Assembly (NCBI GenBank): GCA_000438015.1
Contig: FR901574.1
Span: forward strand, 1 to 6,449
Reading direction: 5' to 3'
DNA length: 6,449 nucleotides
From: Coraliomargarita sp. CAG:312
GTDB taxonomy: Bacteria; Verrucomicrobiota; Verrucomicrobiia; Opitutales; Intestinicryptomonadaceae
Each line of letters opens with the position of its first letter. Position 1 is the stretch's first letter. The notes beneath the pieces are model-generated. The model was not told where the DNA came from. It made no database searches and saw only the letters and a program-made list of their open reading frames with translations. Of the stretch, positions 1 to 6,439 are shown one piece after another. The translations under genes and the position numbers were made by a program.

Positions 1-52
<52 letters not shown>

Positions 53-76
53 ATAATCACTGAAATAATGCGAACC

Positions 77-105
77 TTTATTGCTTTTTTATCCTGTCTT
101 GTCAA
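77..105 (-). promoter_or_regulatory. Sigma70-type promoter of the tRNA-Asn gene
   Basis: On the minus strand a perfect -35 box TTGACA (+ strand TGTCAA, 100-105) is followed after 17 bases by AATAAA (77-82), a 4/6 match to the -10 consensus. Transcription would start near 70, about 18 bases before the mature tRNA 5' end. An A/T-only run just upstream (about 106-129) could act as an UP element. The consensus -35 box differs from the Bacteroidota-type promoter and is one reason I do not favour that phylum. The location and spacing are seen; activity is inferred. Confidence 0.65.
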
Positions 106-337
106 TACATTTTAAAAATTTTTTAAATAAATCTAGAAAGTTCCATTCCTATATAAAATAATTTTTTAATTGGCGGCGTATTGGATTTCAATTTCACTGC
201 TATGGGCAAATAATATGCGATGGGTTAAAGAAAAATTATCCAATATAAAACGCCTTGTAAAAGTCCAGCAGAAACAGTCACTTACATTGCATGGAATAAG
301 ACTGAGCCCTTTTATATTTCTGTTTTATTTTAAACAG
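106..337. other. AT-rich intergenic stretch with no supported gene
   Basis: This lies between the tRNA promoter and the stop codon of the CMD gene. It is strongly A/T-biased at its left end (about 106-170). I see no ORF with family resemblance, no RNA gene and no strong terminator for the CMD gene. A weak 6-bp hairpin (CTGTTT 320-325 with AAACAG 332-337) abuts the CMD stop codon but is A/T-rich and is not followed by a clean U tract. Confidence 0.6.
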
Positions 338-1186
338 CTAGAATTCAGAGTCTTTTATTATTCGCAACGCATTAAGCGCCTTTGGGAATCCTATATAAGG
401 CACGCATTGTATTATAGCCGCAATTAAAACCTCCTTTGAATTTCCAACCTTCAAATTCCCCATTGCATGCGATCCAATAGAATATTCTACGCCTCCAAGG
501 GAAACTAAAGCGCAAAATATAAGAAGCTCGCGTGTTTTAATGTCTATTCCTTGTCTGGTATAAAAATCTCCAAAGCATACCTCTGTAAGAAACCTCGGGA
601 TGTAATCTGAGTTCCTAGGAAGCCCGTATGCGATATTTTTTGTCCTGTCGCCGTAAATTGGAGCTTGAATTTCGCGTCCTTTCTTAAATCTTTCCCCTTC
701 GGAAACCGTCCCTAAATTCTCCAACGGCAATTTTATCCCCCGCTCTTTAAATTTTATGTTTACGGCATCCATCGCATCAAAAACCTTTGCAAAACCAATT
801 ATGGGGGAAATCGTGTAAACAGCCTCGCGAATTTCCCAAGCAGGCACCCCTATATTCAATGCCGCCGACACGTGTTCCTGCAATTGCCCATAGCATTGGC
901 TTACCGCAAGCGCCACAATAGTTATTAGTTCGCGCTGCTTGCGGTTTAATACACCGCTTTCAAAAACATCTCCGTAAATAAATTTATCTGCTATATTGTA
1001 AAGTTCCGGGTCCAAAGACGATTTTTTACATTCGCCTAAGAAAAGTTTATTGCGATTTTCAAAAGCCAAGTTTCCTCTAAGCCCCTCTTTATGCGCGTCC
1101 TGCCCACGCGCAGTTTGGGCGCAAAAAAATGCAGAAACCTGCGCAGCCGCAATAATAAAACAGCTAAAAAACCTTATTATGTTCAT
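338..1186 (-). CDS. Exported carboxymuconolactone decarboxylase (AhpD-like) family protein, two CMD domains
   Basis: The product is 282 residues with an N-terminal signal peptide (about 1-29: short basic start, then a hydrophobic core rich in F, I and A), so it is probably periplasmic. There is no clear lipobox. Two CMD repeats follow. The first spans about 65-146 (RELITIVALAVSQC, HVSAALNIG, PIIGF) and the second about 185-278 (RELLIFCALVSLGG, PYIGFPKALNALR). Family members range from gamma-CMD to AhpD peroxidases. In repeat 1, Glu86, Cys98 and His105 match the spacing of AhpD Glu118, Cys130 and His137, but the position of Cys133 is Gln101. Repeat 2 keeps Glu220 and His240 with one extra residue between them, and has no Cys there. 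A CxxC thiol peroxidase mechanism is therefore unlikely, and the real substrate is unknown. The ATG at 1186 is supported by GAGGG nine bases upstream. The gene is divergent from the AraC-type regulator, its likely controller. The family call is firm; function is open. Confidence 0.88.
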   Translation of the reverse strand: MNIIRFFSCFIIAAAQVSAFFCAQTARGQDAHKEGLRGNLAFENRNKLFLGECKKSSLDPELYNIADKFIYGDVFESGVLNRKQRELITIVALAVSQCYGQLQEHVSAALNIGVPAWEIREAVYTISPIIGFAKVFDAMDAVNIKFKERGIKLPLENLGTVSEGERFKKGREIQAPIYGDRTKNIAYGLPRNSDYIPRFLTEVCFGDFYTRQGIDIKTRELLIFCALVSLGGVEYSIGSHAMGNLKVGNSKEVLIAAIIQCVPYIGFPKALNALRIIKDSEF

Positions 1187-1195
1187 TTGTTTTAT

Positions 1196-1200
1196 CCCTC
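1196..1200 (-). promoter_or_regulatory. Shine-Dalgarno sequence of the CMD gene
   Basis: The minus strand reads GAGGG, then nine bases, then ATG at 1186. This fixes the start and shows that the organism uses Shine-Dalgarno pairing for at least some genes. The other two protein genes lack a comparable site. Confidence 0.6.
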
Positions 1201-1257
1201 AATTTCGAATATCAAATATATTTAATACTTATTTTTTTAGTTCTTGAAATTTACCAT

Positions 1258-1270
1258 AATTTGCGAAATT
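1258..1270. promoter_or_regulatory. Inverted repeat in the divergent promoter region, possible operator
   Basis: AATTT-GCG-AAATT is a 5-bp inverted repeat around a GCG centre, about 72 bases upstream of the CMD start and 106 upstream of the AraC-type start. A TTGCG direct repeat (1261-1265 and 1269-1273) overlaps it. The 7-mer AATTTCG seen here on the minus strand also occurs on the plus strand at 1201-1207. A role as the regulator's binding site is inference from position. AraC-family sites are often direct repeats and cannot be recognised reliably by eye. Confidence 0.3.
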
Positions 1271-1295
1271 GCGTCAGCCTGATCCTTTAAACATA

Positions 1296-1332
1296 TTGCC
1301 TAATTCTATTTTTAGTTGACTATAATTATAAT
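1296..1332 (+). promoter_or_regulatory. Putative promoter of the AraC-type gene
   Basis: Two consensus -10 hexamers TATAAT lie head to tail at 1321-1326 and 1327-1332. The nearest -35-like hexamer is TTGCCT (1296-1301), 19 bases before the first -10 box, which is longer than ideal. TTGACT (1316-1321) abuts the first -10 box and cannot pair with either. The weak -35 is compatible with a promoter needing an activator. From the second box, transcription would start about 1338-1340, at the base of the hairpin at 1338-1355. Confidence 0.4.
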
Positions 1333-1337
1333 TTTTT

Positions 1338-1355
1338 TAGCTTTTAAGAAAGCTA
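1338..1355 (+). repeat. 7-bp inverted repeat in the leader of the AraC-type gene
   Basis: TAGCTTT (1338-1344) is an exact inverted copy of AAAGCTA (1349-1355), separated by TAAG. It sits 21 bases before the ATG and just after the tandem TATAAT boxes. It could be an operator for autoregulation or a hairpin at the very 5' end of the mRNA. No T run follows, so it is not an intrinsic terminator. Confidence 0.5.
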
Positions 1356-1376
1356 GAATTAACCATCTTTTTTGCT

Positions 1377-2294
1377 ATGAAATCTGTGAACGACAATAGA
1401 AATAGGGTTGAATCTAAACGCGATGAACTAAAATCATTAATTGCCCGATTCACCAATGGCAAAGAAATTTTTGATACAATCATTCCTGGCGTATCAGTGT
1501 TTTGCATATCAAGCCCAAACAAACCTGCATGCTTAATTTACGAGCCATGCCTATGCATGGCAGCGCAGGGAGCCAAACTTATAACGCTTGCAGGCGAAAG
1601 CTATGTGTACGACGCCGACAATTATCTAATCGCCTCCGTAAATCTTCCTACTATGGCGCAAGTAATACGCGCGTCCAAAGAAAATCCTTATTACGGATTT
1701 AAACTTAAACTCGACCCAAGAGAAATAGCGCAAGTAATGATAGAAAGCGGCTTTAACATATCCCAGCCTAATTCTCTTCATCGCGGCATAGCCCTCGGAG
1801 AAGTAAATTTCCCTATATTGGACGCCGTTTGCCGCTTGGTATCGCTCCTAGATTACCCACAAGACATACAAGTATTGGCGCCCATGATAAAAAAAGAGAT
1901 AATATACCGCCTTCTTTCGGGGCCGCAAGGTTCGCGGCTAATGCATCTGTCAATGGCTGGCAGCCCGGCAAGCCGAATGGCAAAAGCCATAACTTGGATT
2001 ATGGAAAATTTTGAGTCCAAAATAAAGATAGAGAATCTCGCCGGCATTGCCAATATGAGCACATCGGCTTTTCACAAGCACTTTAGAAAGATGACAGCCA
2101 TGAGCCCGTTGCAGTATCAAAAAATCCTGCGGCTGCAAGAGGCTAGAAAGATGATGCTAAGCGATTCCGCCGATGTCGCCACAGCGGCATACAGGGTCGG
2201 ATACGAAAGCGCAACCCAGTTCAATCGGGAATACAAACGCCTATTTGGCGATAGTCCGCGGCGCGAGGTTATGAAACAGCTCAGAGCGGTATAA
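1377..2294 (+). CDS. AraC-family transcriptional regulator, YqhC type (AraC_N plus HTH)
   Basis: This is a 305-residue cytoplasmic regulator with no signal peptide or membrane segment. Residues about 25-185 match the AraC_N domain typical of YqhC-like regulators, with recognisable pieces such as IPGVSVF, YEPCLCMAAQGAK, YVYDADNYLIASVNLP and NPYYGFKLKLD. The C-terminal DNA-binding domain has two helix-turn-helix units: about 216-237 (IENLAGIANMSTSAFHKHF) and about 265-289, ending in the family signature VGYESATQFNREYKRLFG with DSPRRE after it. The length is close to E. coli YqhC, which activates yqhD and dkgA in response to aldehydes. Here the divergent neighbour is instead an exported CMD protein, probably its target; the effector is unknown. 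The ATG at 1377 gives a normal family N-terminus but has no Shine-Dalgarno sequence. I give no gene symbol because orthology to yqhC is not shown. Confidence 0.92.
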   Translation: MKSVNDNRNRVESKRDELKSLIARFTNGKEIFDTIIPGVSVFCISSPNKPACLIYEPCLCMAAQGAKLITLAGESYVYDADNYLIASVNLPTMAQVIRASKENPYYGFKLKLDPREIAQVMIESGFNISQPNSLHRGIALGEVNFPILDAVCRLVSLLDYPQDIQVLAPMIKKEIIYRLLSGPQGSRLMHLSMAGSPASRMAKAITWIMENFESKIKIENLAGIANMSTSAFHKHFRKMTAMSPLQYQKILRLQEARKMMLSDSADVATAAYRVGYESATQFNREYKRLFGDSPRREVMKQLRAV

Positions 2295-2296
2295 AA

Positions 2297-2328
2297 TCCG
2301 CATAAAGTTGGAATAGCGGAAAGTTTTT
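2297..2328 (+). terminator. Weak candidate terminator after the AraC-type gene
   Basis: TCCGC (2297-2301) pairs with GCGGA (2316-2320) in a 5-bp stem with a 14-base loop, followed by AAG and five Ts (2324-2328). It starts two bases after the stop codon. The short stem and long loop make it marginal. GCGGA can also pair with TCCGC at 2356-2360, so the fold is ambiguous. Confidence 0.3.
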
Positions 2329-2440
2329 GCAGATTCTAATGGAAGTTGGGAAATGTCCGCTTAGTTTGCGTCATAGATATATAAGATCCGCCTATTATTA
2401 AGCTAAGAAAATTCTAGCACAGTAAAATATCGTGTCTTCT

Positions 2441-2454
2441 TTGGCTGCAGCCAA
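2441..2454. repeat. 14-bp perfect palindrome between convergent genes
   Basis: TTGGCTGCAGCCAA is its own reverse complement and lies 12 bases beyond the U-tract end of the beta-galactosidase terminator. As RNA it could form a 5-bp hairpin with a TGCA loop, but no T run follows on either side. It could help end transcription of the AraC-type gene, act as a protein site, or be chance. Confidence 0.4.
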
Positions 2455-2465
2455 TATTAAACAAT

Positions 2466-2496
2466 AAAAAAGCCGCGCCCTAAAAGAGCGCGGCTT
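2466..2496 (-). terminator. Intrinsic terminator of the beta-galactosidase gene
   Basis: GCCGCGC (2472-2478) pairs exactly with GCGCGGC (2488-2494) around a 9-base loop, and two A-T pairs extend the stem outward. On the minus strand the stem runs directly into six Ts (+ strand A run 2466-2471). It lies 17 bases after the TAA of the beta-galactosidase. In the plus direction only two Ts follow, so it should work mainly for the minus strand. Confidence 0.88.
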
Positions 2497-2512
2497 GAAC
2501 ATAAATTAAATT

Positions 2513-5500
2513 TTACTTTCCGAAAATTTCTACCCCGCGCAAGTGCAATATGCTATTGCGGGCAACCATAATCTTTACGAATCTGGCTTTTTGCGGAGAA
2601 TCCAAAACGGCTGTCCAAACCGGGCGGAGCACGTCAGTTTTCCAAACTTGCGCCCAATTTTTACCGTCTTTTGAAACTAGCATTACAAGCGGAATAGCAC
2701 GTTCCGACATAGTATTTGTGCGGTTGTAAATCTTTGCGCCGGATACTTCGCGCTCACCGCCCAAATCAACAATCAAATAAGGATTGTCCTCCTGGAAAGT
2801 GTGGCAAGAATACTCGCCCGACATGCTGGTAAGCATTGTGTCGGCTTTTGGCGCCCACTTGGGGTCGGTAGAGCTATAAGAGATTTTGGCCCCTTTGGAT
2901 ATATTTTTTCCCGATAGTTTGCGCGCATACATTGATTCGTCGACATTTTTCATTACGGGCTCGAAAACCACCTTGGAATCAAACTCTGGAAGCGCAAGAT
3001 ACTCCTTGCCTGCATCGGAATTTGAAGCAAGCGGAATTATCTCAAAAGACCAGTCTGCAGCTCCAAGGAACTTGCATCTGAACTGTTCTCGCGTGCGCGG
3101 GCCGCAAGCGGCGTTTCCTACTCCGCGGACCTTCCATGCCACGCGCAACTCCGTTCCGTCGGAATCCGGGAGCAAATAAGGATGTTTCGCGCCGGCAATT
3201 TGAGCCTGGGTGTATGGCAGAACCGACATCGGCAATGGCTTTCCACAAGATGCAATCAATATCCCGCACCCAACGTTGTCGCGCAGCGACAGCCAGCGGA
3301 CATCCTCGCGGTTTCCAGTATCCTGCGGGCGGGAGAAGTTTTCATACCAGTCGGAAACTTTGGATTCATACCTGCCGACGTTCGCTGCATAAAGCCTATC
3401 GGAATAATTTGCGAACGGGCCTTTCCCGAAAAATTCGACCTTGTCAAAATCCTTTGATATTCCCATTTTAAGACCGAGCCTTGGGATGGGCAAATCCGCG
3501 GGGGTATCGTTTATTTTTATGCAACGCGCATCCACTTTTACGGCGCCGCTAGAAAGGACTGAATAGACCACTTTCAGCCTAAATCCGTCGCCAGCGTCCG
3601 TCACCCAAAGTTGAGAGCAAGAAACCTTTAAAGTATTTCCGTCAATCTCGGTGGAGCACGACGAATCTTTAAGCATAAGCTTATCTAGGCCGTATTTTGC
3701 AAAGTCTCTAGCCAAAGGCCCGCGCACAAAGTTGTCTATAAACGCGCTTGAAATATCGAACTCCACGGGAGACGTTATTATGTCTTTCCCATACATCGAA
3801 TACGATTCCATTCGCGCAGATTTGCGATCGAAAACGACCTTTCCGCCCCCGTCAATTTCAACCGTAATTTTCCCATTTTCGTCCGAAAACTTAGGCGCGG
3901 AAGACAGCCTTGGGGATTTTCCGGAATCGACTTTTTTGATGAAGAACTGGTTTTGGGCTGCAACTTCGCCTTTTTTTGCAAAATTTGATCCGCGGTTTCG
4001 CAGGAATTTTAAAGTGTAGAAATACTCTCCCGGCTGGGACGCGTCAAATTCAGGCAGTTTTATTTGTATTTCGGCCGACTCTCCCGGCGCCACCTTTATG
4101 GCGTCGAGCGTTTTTTCTGCGATTGGTTCGCCGTTGCGCTCAACAACCACTACCGGCGTAAAGTTATCGGTATTGGTAGCTAAAAACTCGTTGGATATTT
4201 TCAATTTTCCTTTAGCTGCATCGATATCGTCTATTTGAATATCCTGGTATATCTTTTGGACTTCAAAATATTTCGCGCTATAAGTGCGGTCTGCAAACAC
4301 GATGCCGTTCATGCAGAAGTTTTGGGCGCTGGCGCGTTTTTCGCCGTTCCAATCGCGGCCGTCGGATATAAATTTCTTTCCGCTGCCGTCCGCGCAATCC
4401 AAATATGCGCCTTGGTCAACCCAGTCCCAGATAAACCCCCCGTTTAGAGAGTCTTTGTTGGAACGGATAAGCTCCCACTTGCCCTTCAAATTGCCTATAG
4501 AATTTCCCATAGCATGGGCGTATTCGCAGAAGAAGTACGGGCGCTTCTCGTTTTTTAAGTCGTTCAAATAATTGTTCATCCTATCCACGCCGCCGTACAT
4601 TGGAGAGAAAAAATCGGAAACTCCCCCCGCCTTTCCGTCATTTATTACGCGGCATTCTGGCTCGGAATGGATTGGACGGCTGTCGAGTGCCCTGGCGGCC
4701 TTTGCCATAGCTTCGTGACCACGCGTGGGTTTTAGTGAAGATTCGTTGCCAAGCGAAAATATAATGACGCACGGCACGTTTCTATCGCGCAAGACCATAT
4801 TGCGCATGCGGTCGACGCTTGGAGGAATAAAATTGTCGTTGTCGAGCGGCGGATTTTTTATAAATCCGTGCATTTCATGGTTGCATTCGTCCAACACAGC
4901 CAATCCGTAGCGCGCGCAGAGCATATAGAATTTAGAATCGTTAGGGTAATGGGATGTTCTCACGGCGTTAATATTTGCGCGCTTCATCAGCTCGGCATCC
5001 TTCTTCATCCACGCAAAATCGTTTGCCTTGCCCTTGTCTGGGGACCAATCGTGGCGGTTTGTTCCCTTTATTATAAAGCGTTTTCCATTTAGGAACAACT
5101 GCCTGCCCTTGATCTCAAACTTTCTAAAGGCGTAATCCGCCTTTATAGACTCAAGCTCGGCGCCGCCGGAATCCGACAATTTAAACACAACGTAATAAAG
5201 ATTAGGTGAGTCGGGGCTCCAGAGTTTAAATCCGTCGATTTTTGCCGATTCAGAAACCTCTAGCTCGCCGCCGGCTGGAATTTCACCGACAGCCTTTTCA
5301 AATAGCGGCTTCCCGCCCACAATGGCTCCGGCGGAGTCGAGTATATAGGCCTGGAGTTTAACGCCTTTGGAGGCGGAAGGCAGAGAATTCTTCAACCATA
5401 CCTTAAAATCGATTTCCGCCGATTTCATATCGCCGGAAAGAGTCGCGGGGGCATAATAGTCTCGGATGTAAACGCCGGGGCGAGCTATGAGAACGACATC

Positions 5501-6283
5501 GCGAATTATGCCCATCATATGCGGCATATCCTGCATTTCCATATATGCGCCCGTCGTAAATTTGAAAACTTCGGCCGCAATGGAATTCTCGCCCTTATCC
5601 AAATACTTTGTTATATTAAATTCAGCCGGCGTAAAACTATCTTCGCTGTATCCGACAAATTTTCCGTTTACGTACAGATTAAAACCCGTGCGAACTCCGT
5701 TAAACCGGATAAAGACATTCTTCCCGCCCCAATTTTCCGGAATCGTAAAAGTACGGCGATAAACGCCAACCTGCCTATTGCCTTCTGGAATAAAAGGATG
5801 CATCGCTGCCTCGGCGTACTTTCCGGATTCTTTCGGGCTGGCAAACTCTTTGCGAAACTTTCCGTTTTCGTCGTAAAAGAACTCCATATTCGTATTGTTG
5901 TAGAATATGACATCGTATCCTTTAGACTGCCAAGAATTCGGGACATCAATATCGTCCCACGATGAGTCGTCGAAATTCTTTGAGAAATAGTCGTCTTTTA
6001 CATCGGACACCGATTTAAGGAACAAAAACTTCCACTCTCCGTTTAGAAGTTTGTAGCTGTCGGTATCGTATATATGCTCGATTTCGTCTATTGAAATGGG
6101 CTTTGCCGCTGATTCAAAATTCGGATAGGCGATAAAAAACGCAGAGGGCTCCTCTTTGTTAATTTTAAAGACCTCTATTTTATTCCATGCCATAGGATCT
6201 TTAGGTTGTGGATCAGCTGCTTGCGCCTGGGAGCAAAGGCCCAGCAAGGCGATTACTATCGAAGTTATGTATGCTGTTTTCAT
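2513..6283 (-). CDS. Secreted GH2 beta-galactosidase (LacZ type) with C-terminal discoidin/F5-8C domain
   Basis: Hydrolyses terminal beta-D-galactosides, probably outside the cytoplasm. Counting 1256 residues from the ATG at 6283, the order is: signal peptide (1-22, site after AQA); N-terminal LacZ strand (EVFKINKEEP); jelly roll (about 78-268); Ig-like domain (271-385); TIM barrel (388-680); second Ig-like domain (693-785); small-chain beta-sandwich (800-1085); discoidin/CBM32-like domain (about 1120-1255, IVDLGG, SKDGKNW). By analogy with E. coli LacZ, Glu514 (SLGNES) is the acid/base (Glu461) and Glu587 (CEYAHAMGNS) the nucleophile (Glu537). Glu470 and His472 match the Mg2+ site; Asp215, Phe656 and Asn659 match the Na+ site. 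It is longer than E. coli LacZ (1023 residues) because of the signal peptide, an inserted loop (131-162) and the C-terminal domain. An in-frame ATG at 6304 would add seven residues; I prefer 6283 because MKTAYI starts a standard signal peptide. Neither start has a Shine-Dalgarno sequence. Apparently monocistronic. Natural substrate uncertain. Confidence 0.93.
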   Translation of the reverse strand: MKTAYITSIVIALLGLCSQAQAADPQPKDPMAWNKIEVFKINKEEPSAFFIAYPNFESAAKPISIDEIEHIYDTDSYKLLNGEWKFLFLKSVSDVKDDYFSKNFDDSSWDDIDVPNSWQSKGYDVIFYNNTNMEFFYDENGKFRKEFASPKESGKYAEAAMHPFIPEGNRQVGVYRRTFTIPENWGGKNVFIRFNGVRTGFNLYVNGKFVGYSEDSFTPAEFNITKYLDKGENSIAAEVFKFTTGAYMEMQDMPHMMGIIRDVVLIARPGVYIRDYYAPATLSGDMKSAEIDFKVWLKNSLPSASKGVKLQAYILDSAGAIVGGKPLFEKAVGEIPAGGELEVSESAKIDGFKLWSPDSPNLYYVVFKLSDSGGAELESIKADYAFRKFEIKGRQLFLNGKRFIIKGTNRHDWSPDKGKANDFAWMKKDAELMKRANINAVRTSHYPNDSKFYMLCARYGLAVLDECNHEMHGFIKNPPLDNDNFIPPSVDRMRNMVLRDRNVPCVIIFSLGNESSLKPTRGHEAMAKAARALDSRPIHSEPECRVINDGKAGGVSDFFSPMYGGVDRMNNYLNDLKNEKRPYFFCEYAHAMGNSIGNLKGKWELIRSNKDSLNGGFIWDWVDQGAYLDCADGSGKKFISDGRDWNGEKRASAQNFCMNGIVFADRTYSAKYFEVQKIYQDIQIDDIDAAKGKLKISNEFLATNTDNFTPVVVVERNGEPIAEKTLDAIKVAPGESAEIQIKLPEFDASQPGEYFYTLKFLRNRGSNFAKKGEVAAQNQFFIKKVDSGKSPRLSSAPKFSDENGKITVEIDGGGKVVFDRKSARMESYSMYGKDIITSPVEFDISSAFIDNFVRGPLARDFAKYGLDKLMLKDSSCSTEIDGNTLKVSCSQLWVTDAGDGFRLKVVYSVLSSGAVKVDARCIKINDTPADLPIPRLGLKMGISKDFDKVEFFGKGPFANYSDRLYAANVGRYESKVSDWYENFSRPQDTGNREDVRWLSLRDNVGCGILIASCGKPLPMSVLPYTQAQIAGAKHPYLLPDSDGTELRVAWKVRGVGNAACGPRTREQFRCKFLGAADWSFEIIPLASNSDAGKEYLALPEFDSKVVFEPVMKNVDESMYARKLSGKNISKGAKISYSSTDPKWAPKADTMLTSMSGEYSCHTFQEDNPYLIVDLGGEREVSGAKIYNRTNTMSERAIPLVMLVSKDGKNWAQVWKTDVLRPVWTAVLDSPQKARFVKIMVARNSILHLRGVEIFGK

Positions 6284-6367
6284 CTTTACTATATTTGGAA
6301 GCATTATTAAAACGTCGCAAGATTTGTAAAGAGCATTATTTTATATTCAATTGGGGCCCGCATTAGA

Positions 6368-6439
6368 GCGCCGGACTGGACTAATCTAAAGGCGCGATGC
6401 CCGAATGTTTAACTGCGGCACGCCAATAGAATCGCGCCT
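6368..6439. repeat. Overlapping inverted repeats upstream of the beta-galactosidase
   Basis: AGGCGCGAT (6390-6398) is an exact 9-bp inverted copy of ATCGCGCCT (6431-6439), with a 32-base gap. The same GGCGC (6391-6395) can instead pair with GCGCC (6368-6372) across an 18-base loop. The two pairings exclude each other. This GC-rich block stands out from the A/T-rich 6304-6350 segment next to the gene. It may be the tail or terminator of an upstream gene outside the window, or an element in the beta-galactosidase 5' region. No gene is recognisable in 6305-6449. Confidence 0.4.

Noticed and set aside
320..337. Hairpin CTGTTT/AAACAG as a terminator of the CMD gene
   Set aside because: Six A/T-rich pairs at the stop codon itself, without a clean U tract on the minus strand.
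170..427. Plus-strand ORF of 85 codons across the intergenic stretch and the end of the CMD gene
   Set aside because: It begins with TTG, has no Shine-Dalgarno sequence, overlaps the well-supported CMD gene by 90 bases and shows no family resemblance.
5519..5965. Plus-strand ORF of 148 codons opposite the beta-galactosidase
   Set aside because: It lies entirely antisense to conserved GH2 coding sequence and its translation has no recognisable domain. Similar shadow ORFs at 3136-3471 and 3651-4019 are rejected for the same reason.
6215..6283. Lipoprotein signal in the beta-galactosidase (Cys in GLCSQAQA)
   Set aside because: The residue before Cys is Leu, not Gly/Ala/Ser, so the lipobox rule fails. 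AQA followed by AD fits signal peptidase I better.
6364..6377. TAGAGCGCCGGACT, resembling the D-stem to anticodon-stem junction of a tRNA
   Set aside because: No matching 3' anticodon strand, T loop or acceptor stem follows, so it is not a tRNA gene and is too short to call a tRNA remnant or attachment site.
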